Positions 23,220 through 32,476 of a DNA stretch of 55,058 bases are shown here, piece after piece. Position 1 is the first letter of the stretch. Each line of letters starts with the position of its first letter. The position numbers were made by a program, and so were the translations under genes. The notes below the pieces were generated by a model. It was given only the letters and a program-made list of their open reading frames with translations. It was not told where the DNA came from and searched no databases. Source of the stretch: Nitrospirae bacterium YQR-1 (GTDB taxonomy: Bacteria > Nitrospirota > Thermodesulfovibrionia > Thermodesulfovibrionales > Magnetobacteriaceae); assembly GCA_039908095.1 (NCBI GenBank), contig JAMOBJ010000022.1:1-55058 (forward strand), read 5' to 3'.

Positions 23220-24770
23220 TCATATCTCTATTCTTAACACACACCAACCATCTATGTTTGTCAACGATATACTGCCTTTCATGTTTTTCTCTATTATTAT
23301 CTTTGCCATATATAACCCCATCCCTGTGCCACGCTGCATGTCTTTAGTTGTAAAGTATGGTTCAAATACTTTGTTTATTATATTTTCAGGAATTGGGTTT
23401 CCGTTGTCTGCAATTGTTATTATTATCCTGCCGGTAGTATCTTCCTTGTATAACTTTATCCTGATAGTTCCATCTGCAATATCATTTTTTTCAAACTTAT
23501 CCTTTGCGTTTGTCAAAACATTTAAAATCACATTGGCAAACTCAGCCGGAGAACCGTTTACCGTCAAACCATAGTCCAGCTCTTTGTCAATAATAACACC
23601 TTTATTCTCTATGTTCCCTAAAATAAGCTCTACCGCTTTGTTTATCTTATCTGCTATGTTAAATTCAGTGCGCTCTTTCTCGCATACATAAAAACTTCTG
23701 AAATTATCTATCGTCTCTGATAACTTATTTAGTTCAGACATGGCATTTTCTATATTACTTTCTATACATATCTCGTCTAATTCATTTTGCAGGCATGCTT
23801 CTTTAATGTCCTGAATTAATAGTCCGGCTGCACATAGTGGCTGCCTCCAGTGGTGAGATATATTCACAAGTAATTCAGCCATTGACAGATGGCGGGATTG
23901 CTCATACATTAGCTGGTCCATGGCGCGGTTTTTAGCAACCTCCTCCTCAACTCTCCTTTGTAAGTTCATGTTTATTGTGCTTATTTCCTCCTCTTTCCGG
24001 CGTAATTGCTGTATGATTTCTTGCAGCTTTGTTCTTGATTCATAATTAAACAGTTTAATTACACCTACCATTGAAAAAGCTATAACAATGGCAACAACAG
24101 CTCTGAATAGTTGAACAGGGATTTTGACATAAGATAAAAAACTATCGGTATTAAGGATGTCAGCGGGAAAGAAAGCACCCTTTGGGACAATTATTCCTGC
24201 TAAAACACCATACATTACAAAAGAGATTGCAGCAATTAGAAAATATATCTCAACATTTGCTTTTTTTATTATATCAGTCTCTTTAGAGTACATTCTTAAG
24301 GCAACAGCAGTTAACACAGAACCTGGAAGAGCTAAAAAGTATCTCGACAATGCAGCTCCAGTTTTGATAGGAGCCTCTGATTTAAATGAGACAATTATGA
24401 TTATTGTCAACAGTACCGGCATTAACCACCATTTCAAATACTGTGAATATTTTGCTACAGATTCATTTCTACATATTCTCAGCGTCTTTCGGCCAAACTC
24501 AAATAAAAAACAAAATGAAGAAGCCAATAAAACAATACCCGCTAATTTTAAAGCCGTATAAGAATGTGTCAGCAGCAACATATCAACCCACTCGTTGAGG
24601 CCGTGCAGTAAAGCAAATAAAGACAAAAGCCGGAGAACTTGTGTCAGCTTAAACTGCCCATTACTTTTGGGCTGTACTGATATAGCAATACCCATACCTA
24701 CAAATGCTAACCCATAGACGAGAAACACGTGGTCCATGCTGTCTCTGAAAAACTGCTCTACTGTTACCAT
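23220..24770 (-). CDS. Membrane sensor histidine kinase
   Basis: A 516-residue kinase. The first 240 residues carry about seven hydrophobic segments with no large periplasmic loop, so sensing is probably in the membrane. A coiled coil (about 243-295) links to the phosphoacceptor box ISHHWRQPL with H306 as likely phosphate site. The ATPase domain has an N box (NVILNVLTNAKDKFE), G1 (IADNGNPIP), F box (VFEPYFTTK) and G2 (GTGMGLYMAK), all intact. The HxWRQPL form is typical of a large group of kinases. No response regulator is encoded nearby. It is divergent from a CHASE2-Ser/Thr kinase across 294 bases. The ATG has AAGGA nine bases before it and a TATAAT at 24792-24787. Confidence 0.92.
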   Translation of the reverse strand: MVTVEQFFRDSMDHVFLVYGLAFVGMGIAISVQPKSNGQFKLTQVLRLLSLFALLHGLNEWVDMLLLTHSYTALKLAGIVLLASSFCFLFEFGRKTLRICRNESVAKYSQYLKWWLMPVLLTIIIIVSFKSEAPIKTGAALSRYFLALPGSVLTAVALRMYSKETDIIKKANVEIYFLIAAISFVMYGVLAGIIVPKGAFFPADILNTDSFLSYVKIPVQLFRAVVAIVIAFSMVGVIKLFNYESRTKLQEIIQQLRRKEEEISTINMNLQRRVEEEVAKNRAMDQLMYEQSRHLSMAELLVNISHHWRQPLCAAGLLIQDIKEACLQNELDEICIESNIENAMSELNKLSETIDNFRSFYVCEKERTEFNIADKINKAVELILGNIENKGVIIDKELDYGLTVNGSPAEFANVILNVLTNAKDKFEKNDIADGTIRIKLYKEDTTGRIIITIADNGNPIPENIINKVFEPYFTTKDMQRGTGMGLYMAKIIIEKNMKGSISLTNIDGWCVLRIEI

Positions 24771-24923
24771 TAGAACTAATCCTTATATTATAGTGTTGTC
24801 GTTGTCATAACTATTGCTTCATTTTCAACAAATATCTGCCGCCGGAAATAGGACATCGCCTGCTAATTAATATATAATAACAAATCTCTGACACTATAAG
24901 CCATCCACTCTACTTTGTATCTC

Positions 24924-25010
24924 ATGCCAAGTTGCAGTCAGAAGTAAACACAGGAGTCGCTTATTCCTTGCCGCCTGCGGTTACTTTTGAATTAGAATTG
25001 GAATAAGTAA
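24924..25010. repeat. ATACCAAG repeat, rearranged copy between two kinase genes
   Basis: Begins ATGCCAAGTTGCAGTCAGAAGTAAACACAGG, which is the right end read backwards, and is followed by a second right-half, GCCGCCTGCGGTTACTTTTGAA with the tail TTAGAATTGGAATAA. The same tail follows the copy at 27609. This looks like two right halves in inverted orientation. Confidence 0.75.
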
Positions 25011-25024
25011 CGGTTTTCGGGTAC

Positions 25025-25054
25025 TTGATATAGTTAATAAAAATTGTGTATAAT
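25025..25054 (+). promoter_or_regulatory. Strong sigma-70-type promoter of the CHASE2 kinase gene
   Basis: TTGATA (25025-25030), an 18-base spacer and a perfect TATAAT (25049-25054). The ATG at 25065 is ten bases after the -10 box, and there is no Shine-Dalgarno site between, so the transcript should begin at or within a few bases of the start codon. Confidence 0.65.
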
Positions 25055-25064
25055 ACTGTGCATT

Positions 25065-27599
25065 ATGGGCAGGCAGCTTAAAATATCTCCGTCTAAAATC
25101 CCGGATTGGGTAATCGGTATTATTATAACTTTTATCTTCATTGTGATTTATCTAACGGAGTGGAGTCCTTTCATGGCCGCAGAGTTTAAATCCTACGATT
25201 TCAGGAGCACATTTAGGCAAAAGAAGTTAAACTCCGCTAAGGTAATAATAGTCGGCATAGACCAGGACAGCATAGAGAGACTGGGGCGCTGGCCGTGGCC
25301 CAGGACCTTTATTTCAGAGGCTGTTACTAAACTCCGTGAATATGGGGTAAAGGTGACAGGGCTTAGCGTGCTGTATTCTGAAAGTGAATCAAGTGATGGC
25401 CTGGTTGCCATACGGGAGATAAGACAAAAAATAGAGGCTGACCCTAAAGCCCTTGAGGATAAGAAAATTATAGACATCCACAATTCCCTTCTTGATGCGG
25501 AACAGTACCTTAACAACGACGGCATTCTTTCCGACGCCATAGGGGCAGCAAAAAACGTGGTACTGCCGATGATGTTCTCCTTAGAGAAGACCATAGCGGA
25601 GTCAAAGGGTAAAATCCCCGAATTTCTTGAAACCAACTCCTTCAAAGCATCCTTTAAGGACACCTATCACTCTGCTCTTAGCGTGCTGCCTCCTATTGAG
25701 GAGTTTGCCTTTAAGGCCACTGCTCTTGGGCACATTAATGTTCTGACCTCAGGAGATGGTGTTGTCAGAAAGGAACCAATACTTATTTACTATAAAGAAC
25801 GGCTATTTCCATCATTTGCACTGCAATTAGCCCTTAAATACATGGACTACGACATCAGGGATGCAAAAGTTGGCAAGTCACTTCAGATTAATAAGATTAA
25901 AATTCCTATTGATGCCAAAAACGAGGTATTCATCAGTTATAATGGAAAATATAAAACTTTCCCGTATTACTCATTTTTAGATCTCATGAACGATAAAGTT
26001 ACCGCTGCCAATTTCAGGGACAAAATAGTGATAATAGGTGTGGTAGCTCCCGGTATCGGTTCTTTAGTATCAACCCCTGTTCAAAGCAATTTCCCTGCTG
26101 TTGAGATAACGGCAAATATGGTTGAAAATATTCTAAACAACAACCATATAGTGAGGCCGGGGTGGTTTAAATATCTTGAGATAGTGTTACTGGTACTTTT
26201 TGGTATTTTCATTTCTGTAGTTATTCCCCATGTAAGAGCCGGCTTAAGTGCAGCGATAACGATTGCTATATTTATAATAATAAGCGCAGCGGGGATATTT
26301 TTATTTTCATACTATGGGTATTGGCTTAAGGTATCATATCCCATGATACTGCTTTTTATCGGCTATGCCGTGATAGTGTCAAAGCGGTTTCTGTTAACCG
26401 AACGGAAGACCGAGGAGATGGCGGCAGACAGTATCGAGACCAATAAGATGCTGGGACTGTCATTTCAGGGGCAGGGGATGCTGGACATGGCATTTGAGAA
26501 GTTCAGAAAGACTCCGGTGGAGGATGAATCGGTAAAGGAGCTGTTGTATAATCTTGGCCTTGATTTTGAGAGAAAGCGGATGTTTAATAAGGCTATTGCA
26601 GTGTATGAACATATTCTGGGAGATGGGGAGTATAAGGATTTAGAGGAGAAAATAAAAAGGCTTAAGACAGCCAGCGAAACGGTCATACTGGGCTCGACGC
26701 GCAAAGATGCCACACTTATGATAGAAAGCGCCGAGACAAAACCAACACTGGGGCGGTATGAGGTTTTGAAAGAGCTTGGACGTGGCGCTATGGGGATTGT
26801 GTATCTGGGCAAAGACCCTAAGATTAACAGAGATATGGCAATAAAAACTCTAAAGTACGAGGAGATAGATGAGGATCAGATAGATGAAATAAAGCAGCGG
26901 TTTTTTAAAGAAGCGGAAGCCGCCGGCAAACTTTCACATCCTAACATTGTGAAAATCTATGATGTAGGAGATGACAACGGCATAGCATATATGGCTATGG
27001 AGCTTCTGTCCGGGGGGGACCTCACAGGTTTTTGCCAACCGGCTACACGTCTGCCCTTTGGTGAGGTATTAAGAATAGTGGCCGGTGTTGCCGATGCCCT
27101 CGATTATGCCCACACATATGGTGTTGTCCACAGGGATATAAAACCGGCAAATATAATGCTGCTCGAAAATAAGGAGATACGTGTAACCGACTTTGGTATA
27201 GCCCGTGTTATGCAATCATCAAACACACAGACCGGAATGGTCATGGGAACTCCCAGTTATATGTCTCCGGAGCAGATAGCAGGCCGCAAGGTGGATGGTA
27301 GATCGGATTTATTCTCCTTAGGCGTTGTGTTCTACGAGCTCCTTACCGGTGACAGACCCTTTAAGGGCGACAGCATTGCCACACTTATGTATAATATTAC
27401 AACCACCGCACCCGCATCTGTTAAGGAATTAGACCCAAGAATACCTAACTGCATTGCACAGATTATTAATAAAACACTTGGCAAAAAACCAGAAGAACGT
27501 TATCAGAGCGGTAAGAGTTTTATTGAAGATTTAAATAAATGTAAAAAGATGATTATAGCCAAACAACGGGCAAACGCCCCTGCGCCGCCAAAGCAGTAA
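25065..27599 (+). CDS. CHASE2 sensor - serine/threonine protein kinase
   Basis: An 844-residue membrane receptor kinase. A first membrane helix (about 12-31) leads to a large extracytoplasmic CHASE2 domain (about 40-345: SYDFRSTFRQKK, VIIVGIDQDSIERLGRWPWPR, and DKIVIIGVVAPGIGS). Three membrane helices follow at about 368-448, then a short TPR-like stretch (about 460-520) and a Hanks-type kinase from about 563 on: glycine loop ELGRGAMGIVYLG, lysine in MAIKTLK near 593, HRDIKPANIML near 688, DFGIARVM near 708 and GTPSYMSPEQIAG. All catalytic residues are present. The input ligand is unknown. An in-frame TTG at 25044 overlaps the promoter and is not used here. Confidence 0.93.
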   Translation: MGRQLKISPSKIPDWVIGIIITFIFIVIYLTEWSPFMAAEFKSYDFRSTFRQKKLNSAKVIIVGIDQDSIERLGRWPWPRTFISEAVTKLREYGVKVTGLSVLYSESESSDGLVAIREIRQKIEADPKALEDKKIIDIHNSLLDAEQYLNNDGILSDAIGAAKNVVLPMMFSLEKTIAESKGKIPEFLETNSFKASFKDTYHSALSVLPPIEEFAFKATALGHINVLTSGDGVVRKEPILIYYKERLFPSFALQLALKYMDYDIRDAKVGKSLQINKIKIPIDAKNEVFISYNGKYKTFPYYSFLDLMNDKVTAANFRDKIVIIGVVAPGIGSLVSTPVQSNFPAVEITANMVENILNNNHIVRPGWFKYLEIVLLVLFGIFISVVIPHVRAGLSAAITIAIFIIISAAGIFLFSYYGYWLKVSYPMILLFIGYAVIVSKRFLLTERKTEEMAADSIETNKMLGLSFQGQGMLDMAFEKFRKTPVEDESVKELLYNLGLDFERKRMFNKAIAVYEHILGDGEYKDLEEKIKRLKTASETVILGSTRKDATLMIESAETKPTLGRYEVLKELGRGAMGIVYLGKDPKINRDMAIKTLKYEEIDEDQIDEIKQRFFKEAEAAGKLSHPNIVKIYDVGDDNGIAYMAMELLSGGDLTGFCQPATRLPFGEVLRIVAGVADALDYAHTYGVVHRDIKPANIMLLENKEIRVTDFGIARVMQSSNTQTGMVMGTPSYMSPEQIAGRKVDGRSDLFSLGVVFYELLTGDRPFKGDSIATLMYNITTTAPASVKELDPRIPNCIAQIINKTLGKKPEERYQSGKSFIEDLNKCKKMIIAKQRANAPAPPKQ

Positions 27600-27608
27600 T
27601 ATCACCTA

Positions 27609-27653
27609 ATACAAAGTTGCCGCCTGTGTTTACTTTTGAATACAACTTGGTAT
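27609..27653 (+). repeat. ATACCAAG repeat, short deleted copy
   Basis: A 45-bp form with both ends (ATACAAAGTTGC and TACAACTTGGTAT) joined by the right-half CGCCTGTGTTTACTTTTGAA. It is followed by TAGAATTGGAATAATG, the same flank as the copy ending near 25010. It lies between two convergent genes. Confidence 0.8.
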
Positions 27654-27672
27654 TAGAATTGGAATAATGTCC

Positions 27673-29673
27673 CTAAGCGTTTAGCATTTCTTTAGCAAAC
27701 TCAAGGTAATCGTCGTTTTTTTGCAGCTTGTTATACCATTTAACAAAGAATTTCAGGGGGCTTTTCCACTGTCCTGCATCAAAACGTAAGTCGGTGAGGG
27801 TTATAAATGAGGGGCTCTTTAGCACAAGAGCCAGCGAATCCGTAAGATATTCAAAAGAAAAACCCTGCTCATTTGCTCTCAAGCAGGCATCCACAATAAA
27901 ATAACTGATCTCCTCATCAAACCCTCCTATTGTATCCACCGCCCTGCGGCTTATCCCAAAGAGCATGGAACTTATAAAGGACACCTGCTCCCCCTGCTTT
28001 GTAACCGAATACGGAGTGAAATTAAAATCTATGCCTGTTCCCAGATTATAAGGTGTAAGGTCAGGGTTGTAAAGAGAAAAACCGGCTATGCCCGCCTTTT
28101 TAATACAATTAACCAAAGAGCCGTCTTTTATGTAAATCACCCCGGGCATAAGAAAAACAAGATACTCCCCGTCACTTAGCCCTGCTCCGCTATTATACAG
28201 CGCTGCAATATTGTTTGACTCGGTTAGAACCGTCTTAAGTCCTTCAAAGGCGCCTTCCATGCTGTTTTTAATATCAACATCATTTGCTGCAATGATTATT
28301 TCGTAGTTGGCAAAAGAGGTATTTTCCACTATGGATTTAACAGAGGCAAGAAGCGGGAAAAGCTCCTTTCCCGAGGGCACAATGAAGGATACCTTTTCAG
28401 GGATAAACTGATGTTGAAAAGTGGTGAATTTTTTGTTTTTTTCATCTCTACCCTTACGTACTTCAAAGATATAAGAAACAACCTGCAGCGCCCTGTGTGT
28501 TGATTTACCGTCAAGGCGGTAAAATACATTTTCAACGTACTTTTGGGCAGTTTCTTTTATCTGCTCCGGCACACCGTCTTTCATGGTGTTAAACAATGCC
28601 TCCCAATTGCCGGCCGGAGATACTGTCTGAGCTACACCCAGGTTTTTGTAATACTCCTCGCCGTCAATTATGTTATAGAGGTCAAACAGCGGCTTGCCAA
28701 AGGCCAGTGCTTCCACACCAAGGGTGGTCTTACCCATCACAATACAATAATCCGATACGGCAAGCACCTTATAAGGGTCATAGGAGAAAATCACGGCGGC
28801 ATCAGGCATTATTGACAATATTGTTGCCTTGATATCCTCATAAGCGGCATAAGTCACCTGGGGGTGCCACTTAAAGATGCAAAATATCCCCCTATCCTTT
28901 AAACCTGTAATAAGTGACTCCCACACGGCTCTCTCTGCAGTTGCCCCCCAGAAAATATTCAAAAGAAATGATACAATCTTTTTTCCTTTGGGGATAGACA
29001 GCTCCTCCTTTATTCTGCGCACATAAGACGGAGTCGTGTATGTTTTCACAGCCTCATCTATGTGGGTATTGCCGATTATGGCAAGCTTATTAAAGCTGCA
29101 GTTGTGGCCGATAAGAGTGTTTCTCGTATGCGGCCCCCACAGAAGGTTAATCATGGAGTACTCCGAGTGGGTTGTAAAATTAATCATGGGATTGTAGTAA
29201 TCACCCTCCTGCAGGGTTATAAATGGAATATCATAATTTTTTGCAAGATGCCCTATTTGTTTACCCCAGGGATTCATCTCATGCAAAGTTATAAATAAAT
29301 CTGGTTTTTCCTTTATTATCAATTGCTCAAGACAGAAATAATCCTCCACATTTCTGGTTAACGACCTGTGCTGTTGAAATAATGACCAATGGCGAAACCC
29401 ATGCCACGTAAAATTAATCTTCATCCACTCGCTAAGAAGACGGTTGTTTGCTTTTGTAATTTTCTCTTTAGTCTCCTCAGTGATATATTCAACAAGAAAT
29501 TTGCACTTGAAATGTCTCTTTAAAACATCAAGCTCATAGGGATAATCAACCAGGGTAGTAAAAAACAAAATCTCTGCACCTTCTCGCTGAGCCGACTCCG
29601 CTACCGGAAATAAAAACCTGCCGTGATGAGGAAGTGCATTAAAAAAAGCTATTTTTTTACCTTTTAACTTCAT
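27673..29673 (-). CDS. Glycosyltransferase-like fusion: GT-B-type N-terminal half and degenerate GT-A (GT2-like) C-terminal half
   Basis: A 666-residue cytosolic protein. Residues about 1-400 look like a GT-B or capsule/CDP-glycerol-transferase-type domain: IAFFNALPHHGRFLFPVAES, DLFITLHEMNPWGKQI, LAIIGNTHIDEAVK, IFCIFKWHPQVTY and VMGKTTLGVEALAFGKPLFD. Residues about 425-640 resemble a GT2 domain (VSFIVPSGKELFPLLASVKSI, NYEIIIAANDVD), but the usual DxD position reads FLMPGVIY, and the late ED/H motifs are also changed, so this half is probably not catalytic. It likely acts on a surface glycan or teichoic-like polymer. The ATG lacks a strong Shine-Dalgarno site. No sugar genes adjoin it. Confidence 0.7.
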   Translation of the reverse strand: MKLKGKKIAFFNALPHHGRFLFPVAESAQREGAEILFFTTLVDYPYELDVLKRHFKCKFLVEYITEETKEKITKANNRLLSEWMKINFTWHGFRHWSLFQQHRSLTRNVEDYFCLEQLIIKEKPDLFITLHEMNPWGKQIGHLAKNYDIPFITLQEGDYYNPMINFTTHSEYSMINLLWGPHTRNTLIGHNCSFNKLAIIGNTHIDEAVKTYTTPSYVRRIKEELSIPKGKKIVSFLLNIFWGATAERAVWESLITGLKDRGIFCIFKWHPQVTYAAYEDIKATILSIMPDAAVIFSYDPYKVLAVSDYCIVMGKTTLGVEALAFGKPLFDLYNIIDGEEYYKNLGVAQTVSPAGNWEALFNTMKDGVPEQIKETAQKYVENVFYRLDGKSTHRALQVVSYIFEVRKGRDEKNKKFTTFQHQFIPEKVSFIVPSGKELFPLLASVKSIVENTSFANYEIIIAANDVDIKNSMEGAFEGLKTVLTESNNIAALYNSGAGLSDGEYLVFLMPGVIYIKDGSLVNCIKKAGIAGFSLYNPDLTPYNLGTGIDFNFTPYSVTKQGEQVSFISSMLFGISRRAVDTIGGFDEEISYFIVDACLRANEQGFSFEYLTDSLALVLKSPSFITLTDLRFDAGQWKSPLKFFVKWYNKLQKNDDYLEFAKEMLNA

Positions 29674-29728
29674 CCTGCCAAACCCCTTTTAATAGAAATT
29701 CATCCGCCGGAAAACTCACAGCCCATAG

Positions 29729-31189
29729 CTATAAAGACAGATCACTCTTGTAATACTCCTTAATGGCATCGGCCTCTTTAATCAGATTCTTGATTCCTGT
29801 CTGATATGTTTTCTGAAAAAATGAAAGGACTTCAGGATACTCTTTAACCATTTCCATAACAAGGGGCCTCTTTAACTCATAAAGTGACGTATCCTCGTCA
29901 GCTATAATGGTGGCGGAGCGGGGCTTTCTGGTAAAAAAGGCAAACTCCCCGAATATTTCCCCTTTACCGATAGTGATAACCTTACTTTGCTGTTGTTCAC
30001 CATCAGACATAACCCCCAAAGGATAAACCTTAACCGATCCGGTTTTGATTACAAATATGGAGTCGGACTTATCCCCGTATTTTACAATTGTTTTGCCCCG
30101 CTCATAGTTCAACTGTTTTGCCTTATCGAGTTTTCTTTGCAGCAAATCATTAAAAAGCGCAAGGAAATTCATGTGATATTCGGTCTCATCAGTTTTTTGT
30201 GTCTCAGTGGATTTCATCTGCAATAAGAGCTGAGCTTTATCCAGGACAGGAGAGAGTAATTTTATATTTTTAATTTTAGGATTATTTAATACTCTTAAGA
30301 TAAATGAGTTGGCGGCAATGGCTGCAAAGTCTTCAAAAAACAGACGTGAGAGTGTTAGATATAACAAGGCGGCATCTGCTTTCCGGTTCTCGGCATAGAG
30401 CTTTTTTACTTTCTCCAGCCCTGTCTCTACAGGACTGCTGTGTGTCAGAGTAAAACAGTACTGTCCCTGAAAATTATCCATCACCGTCCCTGTATCAGCC
30501 TTTAACATCGATGAAGTGCCTGAAAAGGTACTTTCTTCTTCAGGTATTACCGTCCCCATCAGTGCCCCAAAGGCACACGACTGAACCATACTCTGTTCTT
30601 TTTGCAGGGAATCCAACATGGAATCAAGTCTTGACACGTAATATTCCCTGAGCAAAGAGCGCAGATTAGGCTTTATACTCATTGCCTTTTGGAGCGATTT
30701 ACCGGTTATTACCATAACCTCTACCTCAGTCTCTGCAATGGCGCTGACCGCCATAGGCTTTGCTGAAAACAACGCCGACTCACCAAAAAAATCACCGACA
30801 GAAAGAGTGGACAACGTCTTAGTGCTGCCGGCAAGCATAGAGGTAATCAGATGGTTTAGTAAAACAGGAGGTATAGGAATTACAGGGCCCTTTGATTTAA
30901 CCTTCTTTTTGGATATGCGTACCTTCCCGTTGACTATTATAAACATCTTGTCGTCATGGTCACCCTCTTTGCATATTGTAGTTTTGGGATTAAATTTAAC
31001 CAAACTTATATCATCAAACATCCTTAGTGTGTTTTTATCAAGCAATTCCTGAAAAAATCTCGGAACGTTTTTATCTATAAACACTAGGTCCAATATAAGC
31101 ATAAACGTCTCATACGCCTCATCCACGTCTGATGATTTAATCTCCTCATACAGACGCCTGAGCAAATAACTGAAATTACTTTTTTCCAT
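29729..31189 (-). CDS. Protein with two cyclic-nucleotide-binding domains
   Basis: A 486-residue soluble protein. The first cNMP-binding-like domain is at about 55-195 (KFNPKTTICKEGDHDDKMFI, VNGKVRIS, GDFFGESALFSAKPMAVSAI), and has a Pro-rich insertion of about 30 residues between strands. The second is at about 345-470 (ERGKTIVKYGDKSDSIFVI, GEIFGEFAFFTRKPRSATI). The phosphate-cassette Arg is Lys-Pro-Met in the first and RSAT in the second, so the second is the better candidate to bind a cyclic nucleotide. There is no HTH or enzyme domain. The start is ATG 31189, with GGAGG five bases before it. Its role as a signal sensor or scaffold is inferred. Confidence 0.88.
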   Translation of the reverse strand: MEKSNFSYLLRRLYEEIKSSDVDEAYETFMLILDLVFIDKNVPRFFQELLDKNTLRMFDDISLVKFNPKTTICKEGDHDDKMFIIVNGKVRISKKKVKSKGPVIPIPPVLLNHLITSMLAGSTKTLSTLSVGDFFGESALFSAKPMAVSAIAETEVEVMVITGKSLQKAMSIKPNLRSLLREYYVSRLDSMLDSLQKEQSMVQSCAFGALMGTVIPEEESTFSGTSSMLKADTGTVMDNFQGQYCFTLTHSSPVETGLEKVKKLYAENRKADAALLYLTLSRLFFEDFAAIAANSFILRVLNNPKIKNIKLLSPVLDKAQLLLQMKSTETQKTDETEYHMNFLALFNDLLQRKLDKAKQLNYERGKTIVKYGDKSDSIFVIKTGSVKVYPLGVMSDGEQQQSKVITIGKGEIFGEFAFFTRKPRSATIIADEDTSLYELKRPLVMEMVKEYPEVLSFFQKTYQTGIKNLIKEADAIKEYYKSDLSL

Positions 31190-31216
31190 CAGGCCTCCAG
31201 TGCGCTTCAATTTTTA

Positions 31217-31361
31217 ATGCCAAGTTGCATTTAATCGTCTAACTTCGTTGGCTTGGTCAAAAGCCCCTGGGCGTACTCTCCCCTAAAGGGGAATCCCCTG
31301 TAAGGGTAGGCGCCGCTTTCTCACAGCCGCCTTAGTTTACTTCCGACTTGCAACTATGTAT
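31217..31361 (+). repeat. ATACCAAG intergenic repeat, full-length copy
   Basis: A 145-bp copy: ATGCCAAGTTGCATTTAATC at the left, CTAACTTCGTTGGCTTGGTC, an inner CTCCCCTAAAGGGGAATCCC module (31278-31297), then CAGCCGCCTTAGTTTACTTC and the right end TTGCAACTATGTAT. It is in the same orientation as 4716, 5255 and 53663. Confidence 0.9.
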
Positions 31362-31409
31362 AACAAGAAGCTCTATTATACATTACTTGCTGGGATAAGT
31401 AAAAGTCGT

Positions 31410-31440
31410 AAAAAAAATGGGGAGTTTTTTCAAACTCCCC
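31410..31440 (-). terminator. Intrinsic terminator of the cytochrome gene
   Basis: On the minus strand GGGGAGTTT (31440-31432) and AAACTCCCC (31427-31419) form a 9-bp stem, followed by ATTTTTTTT. This is a textbook rho-independent terminator about 70 bases after the cytochrome stop, pointing the same way. Confidence 0.92.
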
Positions 31441-31508
31441 AAATATTCTAAGGGATGGGGTGTCATCCCTCATGTGTACATGTGCAAGGGTCCGCCAACT
31501 AACACTGT

Positions 31509-31763
31509 TTATTTAAGTCCCATTTCCGCCGCCGCTGCCTTAAGCTCGTCAGCCTTGTCTTTAAAAGACTTCATCATAGGGCTTGCTGAGGCCTGAGCAG
31601 CCTTTACAAAATCATCGGCTGTTTTAAACTTCTCCAACATTTTTGCCTTGTCGCCCGCTGTTTTGCCATTGTGGCATTTTGCGCACTTGTCTTCATATCC
31701 CGCCATTGCTACTGTTGCAAAAGCAAAAACTACGATGAGTGCTAACACTATTGCTTTCTTCAT
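31509..31763 (-). CDS. Small periplasmic monoheme c-type cytochrome
   Basis: An 84-residue precursor: signal peptide MKKAIVLALIVVFAFATVAM with cleavage likely after AMA (residue 21), then a mature protein of about 63 residues with the heme motif CAKCH (27-31). A methionine in SPMMKSF (63-64) can be the second iron ligand. It is one of the smallest single-heme cytochromes, likely an electron carrier in the periplasm. It has a very strong AAAGGAGGTGAAAAGG leader and its own terminator, so high single-gene expression is likely. Confidence 0.9.
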   Translation of the reverse strand: MKKAIVLALIVVFAFATVAMAGYEDKCAKCHNGKTAGDKAKMLEKFKTADDFVKAAQASASPMMKSFKDKADELKAAAAEMGLK

Positions 31764-31972
31764 TTCCTTTTCACCTCCTTTCGTCTAAATAATATTAATA
31801 TAGGGTATCTCTCCGGCTGCCCTGTAATGCCCGGCAACATCCGTGTTTTATTTGCATTTGCTGTGCCAAAATATGTCTATCTAAAAGCTGTGGTATTGTA
31901 CAGTATCAGTATTTGTTTTTTCTATTACTTATTTAGAGAAATTATTCCTTATTTGGGGATATTATTAATCCC

Positions 31973-32000
31973 TTGACATGTTAAATTTAATAAAGATACT
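31973..32000 (+). promoter_or_regulatory. Promoter for the 32054 gene and murJ operon
   Basis: Perfect TTGACA (31973-31978), a 16-base spacer and GATACT (31995-32000). It lies about 50 bases before the first start codon, in the divergent space next to the cytochrome gene. The rest of 31764-31972 is AT-rich and holds nothing else I recognise. Confidence 0.6.
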
Positions 32001-32053
32001 CTATTTAAGCCGATAATTTTACTACTTACAGGAAAGAGGAGATTAGAGCAGCT

Positions 32054-32476
32054 ATGGACTGGGATTTTACACCGTTTGATGTGTTTTCGGGTAAAGTGAA
32101 ATACTCTTTGGAGCAATACAAAAAAGACCTCAGGGAGGATGTAGCTGAAACTCTGTCAACATTGCAGCTTGATGAGGAAAGTATGAAGTTCTATAATAAT
32201 TTTGTTTTTGTGTTTTTTTACTGGATGGCTACAAACCAGAGCATACTTTCATATAAGAAACTCATAGAGCAAAGTCTGCCGGAGGACTCCCCCGTTAAAC
32301 CGTCTCTTACGGATATGAACTTTCTGGAGTCTATGAAACAGGACAATGAAAACCTGATAGATATGCTAAGGGCTCTTCTTGCTGATTTTACAGTTAACAG
32401 CATCAAATCAGGTACAACAGTGCAACAGACACAAAGTGCCCTCCAGCCGGTAATAGGTTTTGCCAGAGCACTCTGA
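32054..32476 (+). CDS. Unknown protein upstream of murJ
   Basis: A 140-residue, probably helical protein of unknown family, starting MDWDFTPFDVFSGKVKYSLE. Visible features are an aromatic stretch, FYNNFVFVFFYWMATNQ (47-63), which is not long enough to be a certain membrane helix, and an acidic middle (PEDSPVKPSLTDMNFLE). The ATG has GAGGAG about 14 bases upstream, a little far. The 3' end overlaps murJ by 17 bases, so the two are co-expressed. It could act with the lipid II flippase; that is inference from position only. Confidence 0.6.
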   Translation: MDWDFTPFDVFSGKVKYSLEQYKKDLREDVAETLSTLQLDEESMKFYNNFVFVFFYWMATNQSILSYKKLIEQSLPEDSPVKPSLTDMNFLESMKQDNENLIDMLRALLADFTVNSIKSGTTVQQTQSALQPVIGFARAL

